Shown: piece by piece, positions 1 to 8,318 of the stretch
Position numbering within the stretch: position 1 is the first letter of the stretch
Layout of the letters: each line of letters begins with the position of its first letter
Assembly: GCF_947492645.1 (NCBI RefSeq)
Contig: NZ_CANLMZ010000008.1
Span: 744,001-808,000, forward strand
Length of the DNA stretch: 64,000 nucleotides
Direction: 5' to 3'
From: an uncultured Pontibacter sp.
GTDB lineage: Bacteria; Bacteroidota; Bacteroidia; Cytophagales; Hymenobacteraceae
Made by a program: the position numbers and the translations under genes
The notes under the pieces: generated by a model
Seen by the model: only the letters and a program-made list of their open reading frames with translations
What the model was told of the DNA's origin: nothing
Database searches by the model: none

Positions 1-266
1 TGATTCTGGAATTACAGCCATATAAGTGTGATGTTGTTTGTTGTGTTTCTACGTTAATTATAATCTACCATTTCTTTTTCAGAAAGTAGCTCTTGTTCCC
101 GGTACGTTACCATCTACACGAAAGTATAAATGCGCCCATTTGGGGATAGCAAATTACTGTATAAGGGTTGGCTTGGATTTGCAGCTGTTGCATCATATTT
201 TTCTTGCAAAAACTTCAGGAACGGTAAAGACTGCTTATCAACTGACAGCTACAAGGTATAAAAAAC

Positions 267-299
267 GAAAAGCGCAGCCATGCAAAGGCTGCGCTTTTC
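267..299 (-). terminator. Intrinsic terminator of trhO
   Basis: A perfect 13-bp stem (267-279 with 287-299) and a 7-nt loop. Read on the minus strand it is followed by a T-rich run (complement of 260-266). It lies 19 nt beyond the trhO stop codon. Bases 1-266 hold no gene that I can support; they contain one AAGTATAA at 122-129. Confidence 0.85.
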
Positions 300-317
300 T
301 TGAGCTTTAGAGAATAC

Positions 318-1286
318 TTATACTTGTACGTCAGATTTCTTCTTACGGTTGAATCCTTTCAACGGATTATAACCATTCGTTTCCTTTTGATAGTAACCTG
401 TGCCGTCGTAAGGGCGCTTATCAGGGTGCTCTTTACACTCTTCTGAGCAGGCTCCGTCCAGCTGTACGCCACAATTTTCGCAGATAGGTACATGCAGGTT
501 GCAAACGGGGTTGGCGCAGTTCACCATTCTATCGGACTTAGTGCCGCATACATGGCAGGTAGATACGATGGTTGGGTTTACTTTATTTATATCTACAGCC
601 ACGCGGTTATCAAACACATAACACTTGCCTTCAAAGTCTTCGCCGCCGGCTTCCATGCCATACTTTATAATGCCGCCATGCAGTTGGTAAACATCTTCAA
701 AGCCCTGATCCAGTAAAAAGGCACTCGCCTTCTCGCACTTAATGCCACCGGTACAGTAAGTCAGTATTTTCTTGTCTTTATACTTTTCCTTCAGCTCATT
801 TACCTTATCCGGAAACTCGCGGAAGTTTTCGATATCCAACGTTACGGCATTTTTAAAACGCCCTACGCTGTGCTCGTAATCAGAGCGTACATCAAGCACA
901 ACCACATCTTCTTTATCTTTCAGTTCTTTAAACTCCTGCGGAGAAAGATGCACGCCTGTGCGCTCGTTCGGGTTAATGTGACGCAGGCCGGAGTGAACAA
1001 TTTCTGGCTTGTAACGCACGTGCAGCTTCGCGAAAGCATGTGCCTCCGAAGGGTCAACCTTGAAATCTGTTTTGGCGAAACGTGGGTCTGCGTGCAGGCG
1101 CCTCATGTACTCTTCGCAGTTTTCCTTAAGTCCCGACACCGTACCGTTCAGGCCTTCGTCGGATACAATAATGCGGCCCAGCAGGTTTAGCTCCAGGCAA
1201 AGCAGGTGATGCTCGTCGCGGTAAGCTTCCGCGTTGTCTATCTGCGCGTAGCAGTAGTAAAGTAATATGCTGTATGGTTTGTTCAT
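318..1286 (-). CDS. trhO: tRNA uridine(34) 5-hydroxylase TrhO (rhodanese family)
   Basis: A 322-residue cytoplasmic protein of the YceA/TrhO family, which makes 5-hydroxyuridine at the wobble position of tRNA in an oxygen-dependent way. The N-terminal region carries the family sequence around SDEGLNGTVSG (42-52). A rhodanese domain follows, with the active-site segment YCTGGIKCEK (Cys178 and Cys184). The C-terminal part is cysteine-rich with several CxxC-like pairs, as usual in this family, and could bind metal. The start is an ATG with no competing upstream start. It is monocistronic: a strong terminator follows, and about 290 bp of non-coding DNA with a repeat element (1399-1473) precedes it. 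Confidence 0.93.
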   Translation of the reverse strand: MNKPYSILLYYCYAQIDNAEAYRDEHHLLCLELNLLGRIIVSDEGLNGTVSGLKENCEEYMRRLHADPRFAKTDFKVDPSEAHAFAKLHVRYKPEIVHSGLRHINPNERTGVHLSPQEFKELKDKEDVVVLDVRSDYEHSVGRFKNAVTLDIENFREFPDKVNELKEKYKDKKILTYCTGGIKCEKASAFLLDQGFEDVYQLHGGIIKYGMEAGGEDFEGKCYVFDNRVAVDINKVNPTIVSTCHVCGTKSDRMVNCANPVCNLHVPICENCGVQLDGACSEECKEHPDKRPYDGTGYYQKETNGYNPLKGFNRKKKSDVQV

Positions 1287-1398
1287 AACGGCTTAGTTTC
1301 TCGCTAAGTGTTAAAATTGATTGTTTAGTTGTTTGCTCTTTCGGAGCTATTAATATTTTTTACTTGCTTAAACTCACTTCAATTTAGTATAGAGCCCA

Positions 1399-1473
1399 GC
1401 CCTTGCCGCGTGTTTCCACCAGCAAGCACTATAGCCAGGCCGCTGCTTTTATTTTTAGTAAAAACACCAACAA
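1399..1473 (-). repeat. Stem-forming intergenic repeat, copy A
   Basis: Shares gcccttgcYgYgtgtt, accagcaagcac and aaaacaccaacaa blocks with copy B at 5662-5728. On the minus strand the transcript can form a 7-bp stem, CTTGCTG with CGGCAAG (one U-G pair), topped here by GTG-GAAA-CAC. It lies 113-187 nt upstream of the trhO start, in the same orientation relative to the gene as copy B. I do not recognise it as a known RNA family. Confidence 0.6.
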
Positions 1474-1573
1474 TGGTAGCGTAATTTATACTTACAAAGC
1501 TAAAAGCTGCATTTATACTTCAAAATGATTTTTATCAGTTTGGCTAAACAACAGCTTTGGCAAGTATAAAAGT

Positions 1574-2209
1574 TTATTTTACGGGTGCAGCCGGGTTACC
1601 AAACACCGTTGCCTTGGCTGGCACATCGGCTATAACCACAGCACCGGCACCAACGCGTGCGTTCTTGCCTATCTTTACGCCAGATACAATTACAGCACCT
1701 GACCCGATAAAGGCTCCTTCTTCTACTTTAGCTTCTGAGTTGATCACAGCGCCTGCACCTATCTGCGCAAAATCAGCAATCTCGGCATACGTGTCTACCA
1801 CGGCGTTGGAGTGGATCAAGGTATAGTTTCCGATCTTAGCGTTGTTGTTTACTACCGCACCGGCTGCTACCATGTTACCGTGGCCTAACCATGCAAACTC
1901 AGATACAGAACTGGATTGGTGAATGGCATTTACAGGAATAACCTTTTGCTCGTCTTTCAGCATTTTAATCAGGCCCTTGCGTGCAGCAGAGTCTTCTACG
2001 GCTACAAACACATCGCATTTCTTTCCAACCAGTTTCAGAAACTCATTGTCTTCTGTGCTGCTCATCACCGACACATTGTTGACTTCCTGCTGCTGCAGGT
2101 CTTTGCTGTCGTCGAGGAAGCAGTACACTACCACGTTGTTGCTGTTAAAAATATCTAATGCTTCGGTACCCAATTTCTGGGCGCCTAATATGATGACAGG
2201 ATTTTGCAT
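1574..2209 (-). CDS. PglD/NeuD-like hexapeptide acetyltransferase
   Basis: A 211-residue protein with an N-terminal Rossmann-like segment (MQNPVIILGAQKLGTEAL) as in PglD/NeuD sugar acetyltransferases. From about residue 100 to the end it has imperfect hexapeptide repeats (IGNYTL, IADFAQ, IGAGAV, IGSGAV, IGKNAR, VGAGAV) of a left-handed beta-helix, ending in the typical FGNPAAPVK. The family transfers acetyl from acetyl-CoA to an amino or hydroxyl group of a nucleotide sugar or sialic acid; the substrate here is unknown because no sugar-biosynthesis genes are adjacent. I chose the ATG at 2209. An in-frame ATG ten codons upstream lies just behind a TACCTTTG promoter box that would then fall inside the gene, so it is unlikely to be used. 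Confidence 0.85.
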   Translation of the reverse strand: MQNPVIILGAQKLGTEALDIFNSNNVVVYCFLDDSKDLQQQEVNNVSVMSSTEDNEFLKLVGKKCDVFVAVEDSAARKGLIKMLKDEQKVIPVNAIHQSSSVSEFAWLGHGNMVAAGAVVNNNAKIGNYTLIHSNAVVDTYAEIADFAQIGAGAVINSEAKVEEGAFIGSGAVIVSGVKIGKNARVGAGAVVIADVPAKATVFGNPAAPVK

Positions 2210-2228
2210 AGCTCTCTTAAATAAAGCG

Positions 2229-2236
2229 CAAAGGTA
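2229..2236 (-). promoter_or_regulatory. Bacteroidota -7 box TACCTTTG for the PglD-like gene
   Basis: TACCTTTG on the minus strand matches the Bacteroidota -7 consensus TAnnTTTG, 20 nt before the chosen ATG. A TTTG that could be the -33 element lies 23 nt further upstream, at the long end of usual spacing. Confidence 0.45.
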
Positions 2237-2348
2237 CAAAGAAGCTAGGGAGTTTGAAACAAACGAGATTTTTGTTATTCGTTGTTGGTTGTTCGTTAAT
2301 CTTAGAACTGACGTTTTACCTTGTTGCCGGGAGCATTATCATTTGTAG

Positions 2349-2368
2349 GGACAGGTCGCGACCTGTCC
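2349..2368 (+). repeat. REP-like palindrome, copy 1
   Basis: The perfect 20-bp palindrome GGACAGGTCGCGACCTGTCC, preceded by GTA and followed about 20 nt later by ATGAAACT. Near-identical copies occur at 2489-2508, 8244-8263 and 24771-24790. It lies in the 319-bp gap 2210-2528, which holds no gene. Confidence 0.85.
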
Positions 2369-2488
2369 GCAGATAGGCCTTTCTATGAAACTTTAATAAT
2401 CAGCACATACAAACTTACCTATCGAACATCCTGTTCATCCATTATTTCTGCAAATCCTGATTCAGACAGTTTACCATATGCACGGTTC

Positions 2489-2508
2489 GGACAGGTCGCG
2501 ACCTGTGC
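2489..2508 (-). repeat. REP-like palindrome, copy 2 (one mismatch)
   Basis: Same palindrome with C to G at position 19. The GTAGG-type flank lies on the right, so it is inverted relative to copy 1. The two form an inverted pair about 120 bp apart. Between them, at about 2430-2472, is text of the common Bacteroidota intergenic type (cctgttcatccat followed by gcaaatcctgattcagacag). Confidence 0.75.
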
Positions 2509-2528
2509 CTACGAAGGGAACAAATGCA

Positions 2529-3830
2529 TCATTCTTGCATAACTAACAGCCGCAGTTTAACCAATAATTTCTGGGCATACTGGTTCTGCAGCAGCAGGTA
2601 TACCGCAAAAGGCAAAAACACGATGCGGTAGCGGCTTAATGTGCCGAAGTTAGGCGTAGACAGCCCTATGATTACCCCGAAACATAAAATCAGCAGCACA
2701 AAACATACCTGTAAAAGTGTGATCTCTTTTAAGCCGTTTTTGAAGAGACGCAACAAGGCCATACTTGTTAGCAGCACCAGCAAAAGGTTTTCCAGGCTCA
2801 TGAGCAAGTATAAAATGTTTGTCCCCTCCCAGATAAAAGGGCGGTAAACTGCACTAAAAAAAGCTTCCGGGGAATTGGCAAGTATACTCAACAAGGTAGG
2901 TTCCAGGTTTTCGAGCTCAATATGAGGTCGTGCCTGCGATAGCTTCAGAACGCCCTCGTATGTATCAACCAGATTGTGAAAGAAAAAAGCATTATTGAAA
3001 TTGATTGCCAGGTAAAGCCCAAATAAAACCATAATGCCGAATCCGGCCACAAACACCAGTACCTGGCTACGTGCCTGATTCAGGTATTTTGTCTTTTTAC
3101 CTGTCAACCTAAGTATAAAGTATAAGCACAGCAGCGGCAAGAGTATAAGTGCCATAAAAAACTTTATCCTGTAAAACAGATACAGCATAAATGGCAGCAG
3201 CAGCCAGTTAGCTATACTTAAGCGCCTGCCCTCAGCAAGTTGTATAGCCATGGCAATTACCCAGCACATGCTCCCGAAAAGTATGGCATCTTTTAGTACG
3301 CCGGAGCTCCAGAACACCACCGACGGAAAGTATAAAAACGCCAATACAGCAGCAGCTTTATACTTTGGAAAATACCTTATTAAAGTAGCTGCCAACGTAG
3401 CTGTGCCCCAGAAACTAAACAGCGACAAGTATAACCCGTTTAGGTAGTAATGGCTATTGGTGAGCAGGTTAAGCAGGCTGAGCAGTTTAATAAAGAAGAA
3501 AGAGTTTGAGAAATCCGGGAGTCTGGAGAATGGCACCGTAGCCCTGAACGCTTCGCTCTCGAACTGGTTAAAAAGTATAAGTTTGCAGTACCCTCCAAAA
3601 TTCTGCCCGGCATAATCAGAAAGTATAAGCGATCCTTTCTGGAAAGTAAGCGTGTCGCCTTCGTGGTAGTAGTGGTGATAAAGCAGGCCTAAAAGTATAC
3701 CAGCCAGCAGCTTTAACCCCAACGCCGGCAGCAGGTGCTTTTTTATAAGTTGCAGATGATGTTGCCGGTGCAACAGCCAGGCTAAACTACCCAGCAGCAA
3801 AGCGTTAAATAAGTATAAAAGCATCTCCAT
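2529..3830 (-). CDS. Polytopic membrane protein of unknown function
   Basis: A 433-residue protein with about ten hydrophobic segments spread over its length and short basic loops. A conserved-looking acidic loop after the second segment reads YYHEGDTLTFQKG. The arrangement (long membrane domain, early periplasmic acidic motif) is reminiscent of GT-C glycosyltransferases or O-antigen polymerases, but I see no decisive motif, so this is only a guess. The start lies 2 nt after the stop of the DUF2851 gene, so the two are almost certainly cotranscribed. The gene is rich in AAGTATAA copies, including an overlapping tandem at 3111-3125. Confidence 0.8.
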   Translation of the reverse strand: MEMLLYLFNALLLGSLAWLLHRQHHLQLIKKHLLPALGLKLLAGILLGLLYHHYYHEGDTLTFQKGSLILSDYAGQNFGGYCKLILFNQFESEAFRATVPFSRLPDFSNSFFFIKLLSLLNLLTNSHYYLNGLYLSLFSFWGTATLAATLIRYFPKYKAAAVLAFLYFPSVVFWSSGVLKDAILFGSMCWVIAMAIQLAEGRRLSIANWLLLPFMLYLFYRIKFFMALILLPLLCLYFILRLTGKKTKYLNQARSQVLVFVAGFGIMVLFGLYLAINFNNAFFFHNLVDTYEGVLKLSQARPHIELENLEPTLLSILANSPEAFFSAVYRPFIWEGTNILYLLMSLENLLLVLLTSMALLRLFKNGLKEITLLQVCFVLLILCFGVIIGLSTPNFGTLSRYRIVFLPFAVYLLLQNQYAQKLLVKLRLLVMQE

Positions 3831-3832
3831 AC

Positions 3833-5110
3833 TTAGCTTGCCCGCTGCCTCATAATCTTATTACCAATACCGCATTGCATGCAATTTACCGGCTCGCAGT
3901 AAAACCGAAACAAGCCTAAAGCTGCCTGGTTATCTGCCGCTGATTTTGCCTCCCAGCCAAGCTCCTCATAAAGGCGCGTATACTTGTTGCTTTCCTCTTT
4001 CAATCCTTCCAGCAAAGAGATGGCTTTTTCCTGGTATTGCCGGTTGCCGGTATGGTTGGCATAAGCTACCAGCAGCGGCACCGCCACGTTTATAACTAAA
4101 TTCTGGGCGCTGCTCTTGCCCATGCTTAGCTGTTTGCTCTTAGTCTCTCTGCCGAGCATATAATGCTGCTGCCAGTACTCCGACACCTGCGCCCTGAAAA
4201 GTGCTTCATAGGCTTTTACCGTGTCCAGCTCAAGCAAAGTGGTAAAAAGTGACGACCGCTTATGAAGCACAGCTGCCAGCTGGGCCAGCCGCACCGTCGG
4301 GAAATTGCCGGGGCGCATCCGCAGGAAATTCCATTGGTGTGGCGGCATAGGTTGCAGTTTGTACTTGTGCGCCAGGAAAGTATACTCCTTTGCCAGCTGC
4401 ACCGCATAATCATCAGCAGGGTCAGTTAAAAAGCCTGCCTGCCCGAACAGGAGCGCCTCCAACTGAAATTGTGAAGCCACATGCTGCCGCACTACTTTAA
4501 AAGGCAAGGCCTTGGCCAGTTGCTCGAAAGCCAGTTGGTTTGTTTTAAAGCCGAAGCTACGGAGCAACGTATAATAAGCCGTTTGCTCCCAGTCGTTGCC
4601 GGTGCTTTGGTAGGTTTGCAGCACCTCCTCTCCCTTCAGCTCTAACCGCTCAACCAGGGCTCGCTCCATCATGGCTATTTTGGTTACCTCCGGCACACTT
4701 GGCCAAAAAGCCGCACAAGGTATGGCATTTTGGGCCTGCTGCAGTTGCTGGTACCGATGCACCAGCTGCAGATCAACCCGCCCCTGCAACTCAAATACAG
4801 GTATAAGGCTGCCATCCTGGCGGTAAACTGGTTTGTCAGCCTCCCATACTACATGCAGTACCACCTGGTCATACTTGCTATCGGTGTGGTGTTGGTGGCG
4901 CTGCCAGTCAGATGCTTTCAGGTGCACCTCTACGCTGCCCGACCACTCTACTTCGCCTATTTTGATGATGGCTTCTTTAAAATCGGGACCGGCTTCGGTG
5001 TTGTAATAGCCGGTTCTGATTACCTGCACAGGCTCCCCATCGGTAGTGGCTACTTCCGATTTATCGAAATACTGATGCCGCCAGATGTAGTGCAGGAAAT
5101 CTTCTTTCAC
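3833..5110 (-). CDS. DUF2851 family protein
   Basis: A 425-residue soluble protein recognised by its N-terminal block: EDFLHYIWRHQYFD, TGYYNTEAGPDF, and EVEWSGSVEVHLKASDW followed by a His-rich HQHHTDSKYDQVVLHVVW. This is diagnostic of DUF2851, a family nearly confined to Bacteroidota and of unknown function. The C-terminus ends in NCMQCGIGNKI, a possible small metal site. It sits between the DUF1456 gene (27 nt upstream) and the membrane protein (2 nt downstream) and probably forms one transcript with both. The conserved His/Asp/Glu block near the N-terminus could be catalytic, but this is inference. Confidence 0.88.
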   Translation of the reverse strand: MKEDFLHYIWRHQYFDKSEVATTDGEPVQVIRTGYYNTEAGPDFKEAIIKIGEVEWSGSVEVHLKASDWQRHQHHTDSKYDQVVLHVVWEADKPVYRQDGSLIPVFELQGRVDLQLVHRYQQLQQAQNAIPCAAFWPSVPEVTKIAMMERALVERLELKGEEVLQTYQSTGNDWEQTAYYTLLRSFGFKTNQLAFEQLAKALPFKVVRQHVASQFQLEALLFGQAGFLTDPADDYAVQLAKEYTFLAHKYKLQPMPPHQWNFLRMRPGNFPTVRLAQLAAVLHKRSSLFTTLLELDTVKAYEALFRAQVSEYWQQHYMLGRETKSKQLSMGKSSAQNLVINVAVPLLVAYANHTGNRQYQEKAISLLEGLKEESNKYTRLYEELGWEAKSAADNQAALGLFRFYCEPVNCMQCGIGNKIMRQRAS

Positions 5111-5137
5111 GATGGGGAATGGCTTATTAAAGTATGA

Positions 5138-5605
5138 TTAACTCTCTTTGCCGTGGTATTGCAGCTGCATGCCGTGCAGGAAGTTACGCAGGATCTGGTC
5201 TTTCAGCGGGCGGTACTGGCTCTGGCTTGGGTTACGAAAAAAAGCACTCAGCTCTGCTTTACCCAGCCTGAACCTTACCAGCTCAAGTATACTTATAATG
5301 TCCTCATCCTTCAGGTTGAGAGCGATCTTGAGTTTACGAAGTATAATATTGTTGTTCAGTTTCTTTTCCGGTGCTGGCTGTTCTCCTTCTTTCTTGCCAC
5401 GCTTCTCGTTTATAAACCCATTCAGGAAAGCTGCGAGGTGCTCATCGCCTATTTCTTTGGTTTCCGGGTCGTCTTCTTTCTTCAGCCAGTCGCTTACCTC
5501 GGCGCGTGTTACCTGCATGCCTCCAGAGGCAAACAGCTCAATCATTTGTGCATCGTTGTAGTTAAAAGTATAGCGGATGCGGCGAAGTACGTCGTTGTTG
5601 GTCAT
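5138..5605 (-). CDS. DUF1456 family protein (YehS-like)
   Basis: A 155-residue protein with two tandem copies of the DUF1456 unit. Copy one is NDVLRRIRYTFNYNDAQMIELF...EVSDWLKKEDDPE; copy two is NNIILRKLKIALNLKDEDIISIL...ELSAFFRNPSQSQY. Each unit ends in a helix plus an acidic or polar tail, and a charged linker (EKRGKKEGEQPAPEKK) joins them. The family (E. coli YehS) has no established function. It is probably the first gene of a run with DUF2851 and the membrane protein. A repeat element (5662-5728) lies 57 nt upstream. Confidence 0.87.
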   Translation of the reverse strand: MTNNDVLRRIRYTFNYNDAQMIELFASGGMQVTRAEVSDWLKKEDDPETKEIGDEHLAAFLNGFINEKRGKKEGEQPAPEKKLNNNIILRKLKIALNLKDEDIISILELVRFRLGKAELSAFFRNPSQSQYRPLKDQILRNFLHGMQLQYHGKES

Positions 5606-5661
5606 GGTATGATAATCACTTTTAAGAAATCTGTTTTTGCTGTTCTTCGGTTAAACTACCC

Positions 5662-5728
5662 GCCCTTGCTGTGTGTTATTACCAGCAAGCACAGGACCTG
5701 CAATAGTTGTTGGTGAAAACACCAACAA
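5662..5728 (-). repeat. Stem-forming intergenic repeat, copy B
   Basis: Second copy of the element at 1399-1473. The 7-bp stem is perfect here (CTTGCTG with CAGCAAG). A second 9-bp inverted repeat, ttgttggtg-aaaa-caccaacaa (5707-5728), is present only in this copy. It is upstream of the DUF1456 gene, in the same orientation relative to it as copy A is to trhO. Confidence 0.6.
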
Positions 5729-5752
5729 CGACGTAAAACAGCAGCTACTGTT

Positions 5753-6202
5753 TTATAATTCTTTTTTGAAGCAAAGGCTGTTTTCTACTCCAGCGTACTG
5801 GCCGTAGTTTGATATTTGCCTGTAGCCGCTGCTCTTGTACAATGCGATTGCCTCTGGTTGTTTTGTACCGGTTTCTAAGATAGTTGTTTTATACTTTAGT
5901 TCTTTTGCCCAGGCCTCTAAGGCTGCTAATATACTTTTGGCAATCCCCTGCCCTCTGAAATCCGGGTGCACGAACATGCGCTTTACCTCTGCTACACCCT
6001 CAGCATATTGTTTAATGGCTCCGCAACCTGCTGGCTCACCTTCTTTATAAGCCACAATCACATGCTTTATACTGTCAATCTTGTTGAACTGCGCATAAAA
6101 GGCATGCTCTTCTCCGTCTCTGATCGCCAGATCCTTGTCCAACAGCCGTACTAAGGAGATGAAGTCAGGGTTAGTGGAGTGGGTTTTAGTTAGGGTGAGC
6201 AT
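5753..6202 (-). CDS. GNAT family N-acetyltransferase
   Basis: A 149-residue single-domain GNAT. It carries the acetyl-CoA binding motif A as MFVHPDFRGQGIAKSIL (R/Q-x-x-G-x-A) followed by a helix, then a C-terminal ETGTKQPEAIALYKSSGYRQ segment typical of the fold. It transfers acetyl from acetyl-CoA to an amine; the substrate cannot be told. The reading frame extends 16 codons further upstream to an ATG at 6250, but those residues (YTRPLHQQVSHQ) do not look like the fold's first strand. I prefer the internal ATG at 6202, from which MLTLTKTHSTNPDF leads directly into the fold. Confidence 0.8.
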   Translation of the reverse strand: MLTLTKTHSTNPDFISLVRLLDKDLAIRDGEEHAFYAQFNKIDSIKHVIVAYKEGEPAGCGAIKQYAEGVAEVKRMFVHPDFRGQGIAKSILAALEAWAKELKYKTTILETGTKQPEAIALYKSSGYRQISNYGQYAGVENSLCFKKEL

Positions 6203-6318
6203 TTGATGACTTACTTGTTGATGTAACGGCCTCGTGTAAAAGACGTTCAAGGCCGTCGGCCGAAGACTGATGCTTGGATCTTGTTAGCCTGATTTATTTT
6301 CCTACTAGAAAAGAGAAA

Positions 6319-6537
6319 TTATTCTTCTTTCTTCTTTCCCCATATTTTGTCCACTTGGGAATCTTTAACAAAAAAGTAAAGTAATCCGCTAGATACGATT
6401 CCAGCCGCTACAACTGCTATTAAAGTTGTTTGTATTTCTTCGGCAGTTTCGAGTTCTCCCTTTATTAAGCTGTTAATCGTAAACGTAAATGTCATAAAGA
6501 GGCCGAATACTAAACTTAGCTTGGCTTTTCTATTCAT
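6319..6537 (-). CDS. Small two-helix membrane protein, unknown
   Basis: A 72-residue protein with two predicted transmembrane helices (about 6-24 and 38-56) separated by an acidic ELETAEEIQ loop, and a basic-acidic tail (DKIWGKKKEE). Not recognised. It stands alone between the GNAT gene and a lipoprotein gene, all on the minus strand, with gaps of about 115-145 bp. Confidence 0.6.
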   Translation of the reverse strand: MNRKAKLSLVFGLFMTFTFTINSLIKGELETAEEIQTTLIAVVAAGIVSSGLLYFFVKDSQVDKIWGKKKEE

Positions 6538-6680
6538 TGCTGTCGGGCTATTGAAATTTTAATTTGTTTGTCAATACCTTAAAAGGGTTATATTCCCTTC
6601 TATTAATTTTAATTTAGGCTAACGGACTGGGCTTTGCGGTGGCACAGCTACCGTAAAGGTGTGGTTATAGCCTGTTATAT

Positions 6681-7118
6681 TTATAAATGCACCAAGTTAA
6701 ACCTGAGTATTCTGCTACTCGTGTCAATAGAAGCCCAAATAGGTTCTGCTTCACGCTCACCACTATTTTCTATAAACTTAAATCCTTCTTCTGACTGTAC
6801 CCAAACACCAGGCCCAGATGAGTCCTGCTGTATAGAAGCTGGTAATTTGTCACCTTTACTTCTTAGTTCAAGGTGATTGAAATATTTGGAATTTCTTACT
6901 TGATTCGATAATTGGTTGAAGGCAGATTCTGAAAAACGAAGAACAATATTGACTTCAAAGTCTACATAACCATCTGTTGTGTTTTCCAGTTGCTCATAGT
7001 CGTTAGGTATAATTAAGCCTAACTTCTTCTCCATAAAATCTATTCTGCCTTTTTCTTCAGAACAGCTCGAAAAGGAGATTACCAAGAACAATACTATAAG
7101 CTGTGTTAACTTATTCAT
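6681..7118 (-). CDS. Putative lipoprotein of unknown function
   Basis: A 145-residue protein with a clear type II signal peptide: a hydrophobic stretch LIVLFLVISF, then the lipobox SSC with Cys19. The mature part starts SEEKGRIDFMEKKLGLIIPNDYEQLENTTDGYVDFEV and contains no motif I recognise. The composition is ordinary and acidic. The predicted location is anchored in the periplasm or the outer membrane. Confidence 0.65.
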   Translation of the reverse strand: MNKLTQLIVLFLVISFSSCSEEKGRIDFMEKKLGLIIPNDYEQLENTTDGYVDFEVNIVLRFSESAFNQLSNQVRNSKYFNHLELRSKGDKLPASIQQDSSGPGVWVQSEEGFKFIENSGEREAEPIWASIDTSSRILRFNLVHL

Positions 7119-7186
7119 CTAATGAGCTATAACTAGTGGCTATGCGTAATCTTACGGTTATCGGCATTATAACTATAGCTAACTAC

Positions 7187-8017
7187 CTACACATGCTGAA
7201 CATACTGGTCAAGGTACTGCTCCATCTCCTTCTGAATCTCCAGGGCTGCCTCTCTTGCCTTTTCGGCGAAGTCGCGGCCGGAGGAGGCGTAGATAATGCC
7301 ACGGGAGGAGTTTACCAACAGGCCGCAACGCTGGTTCATGCCTAACCTAGAGATCTCTTCGAGGCTACCACCTTGCGCACCCACACCCGGCACCAGCAGG
7401 AAGTGGTCCGGCACGATCTGCCTTACACGCTGTATATACTCGCCCTGCGTAGCACCTACCACAAACATCAACTGGCCCGGCGTACCCCATTCAGAGCTTT
7501 CGCGCAGCACCTGCTCAAACAGGTATTCTTCGCTGCCATCAGAAAGGCGCAGCATCTGGAAATCTTTGCTGCCCGGGTTAGAAGTGAGCGCCAGAAGTAT
7601 AACCCATTTGCCACCCTGCACTAAAAACGGCTTCACAGAGTCAGAGCCCATATAAGGCGCCACCGTTACCGAGTCAAAGTTCATTGTCTCAAAAAAAGCA
7701 CGGGCATATAGTTCTGAAGTGTTGCCAATATCACCGCGTTTGGCATCGGCAATAGTAAAAATCTCTTTTGGGATGTACTGCAACGTTTTCTCCAAACTTA
7801 CCCACCCTTTTGGCCCCTGCGCCTCATAAAAGGCAATATTGGGTTTGTAAGCCACACACAGGTCGGCAGTTGCCTCTATTATTTGCCTGTTAAACTCTAG
7901 CACAGGGTCTTCTGTATCCAGGAGGTGCTCCGGCAGTTTTTTAGGGTCGGTATCAAGGCCAACGCACAAGTATGATTTCTTTAGCAGGATTTGCTCAAAT
8001 AGATGCTCTCTGGTCAT
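7187..8017 (-). CDS. pyrF: Orotidine 5'-phosphate decarboxylase
   Basis: A 276-residue type 2 OMP decarboxylase, the last step of UMP synthesis (OMP to UMP plus CO2). The N-terminal [14 protein letters not shown] is the usual first strand. The catalytic signature is [12 protein letters not shown], with Asp91, Lys93 and Asp96 forming the Asp-Lys-Asp network. The phosphate-binding end is VPGVGAQGG followed by [10 protein letters not shown]. The length fits the longer PyrF subfamily. It is preceded by a good -33/-7 promoter. pyrD lies in the same window but is not linked to it in an operon. Confidence 0.95.
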   Translation of the reverse strand: MTREHLFEQILLKKSYLCVGLDTDPKKLPEHLLDTEDPVLEFNRQIIEATADLCVAYKPNIAFYEAQGPKGWVSLEKTLQYIPKEIFTIADAKRGDIGNTSELYARAFFETMNFDSVTVAPYMGSDSVKPFLVQGGKWVILLALTSNPGSKDFQMLRLSDGSEEYLFEQVLRESSEWGTPGQLMFVVGATQGEYIQRVRQIVPDHFLLVPGVGAQGGSLEEISRLGMNQRCGLLVNSSRGIIYASSGRDFAEKAREAALEIQKEMEQYLDQYVQHV

Positions 8018-8041
8018 GGGCTTTAGTGGGTAAGGTTAATA

Positions 8042-8071
8042 CAAAAGTAAGAGATTAAGCGATGGTGCAAA
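8042..8071 (-). promoter_or_regulatory. pyrF promoter (TTTG-N18-TACTTTTG)
   Basis: On the minus strand a TTTG (-33) is followed after 18 nt by TACTTTTG, a full match to the Bacteroidota TAnnTTTG -7 box. The box ends 24 nt before the pyrF ATG. Confidence 0.6.
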
Positions 8072-8135
8072 AACTGATTTTTGAGTAGATGTATGGATTA
8101 TAGTTTAGGTTATACTTTGCTTTTGCTGTATTGGG

Positions 8136-8168
8136 TCCAACCACCCCTGGCCCCTCCTTGTCTAAGGC
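8136..8168. repeat. Decayed CCAACCACCCC/CCTTGTCTAAGG intergenic repeat
   Basis: Part of the 422-bp gene-free stretch 8018-8439. The sequence ccaaccacccctggcccctccttgtctaagg has a CCTT/AAGG dyad, and related text in inverse orientation occurs near 25035-25050 (gggtggttggccctgg). It looks like a decayed dispersed repeat. Confidence 0.45.
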
Positions 8169-8171
8169 TGG

Positions 8172-8207
8172 GAATCTGGTATTACTTTAGAATCTGGTAT
8201 TACTTTA
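8172..8207. repeat. 18-bp tandem duplication
   Basis: Two exact copies of gaatctggtattacttta, directly adjacent (8172-8189 and 8190-8207), in non-coding DNA next to the repeat cluster. Confidence 0.8.
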
Positions 8208-8243
8208 GTTGTAGTGTAAGTTTCATTGCTGCGGCCCTCCCCC

Positions 8244-8263
8244 GGACAGGTCGCGACCTGTCC
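8244..8263 (-). repeat. REP-like palindrome, copy 3
   Basis: A perfect copy of the 20-bp palindrome. Read on the minus strand it continues as TAG-palindrome-GGGGGAGGGCCGCAGCAATGAAACT. This matches the tail of copy 4 (24771) and, more weakly, copy 1. Confidence 0.85.
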
Positions 8264-8318
8264 CTACAAAATACTTTCTATTTACTTTATTAATGGCAGA
8301 TGGAGCAGTAAGTAAAAA

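Noticed and set aside
38..310. A 90-residue open frame on the plus strand
   Set aside because: It runs through the trhO terminator hairpin, has no recognisable domain and no supporting promoter.
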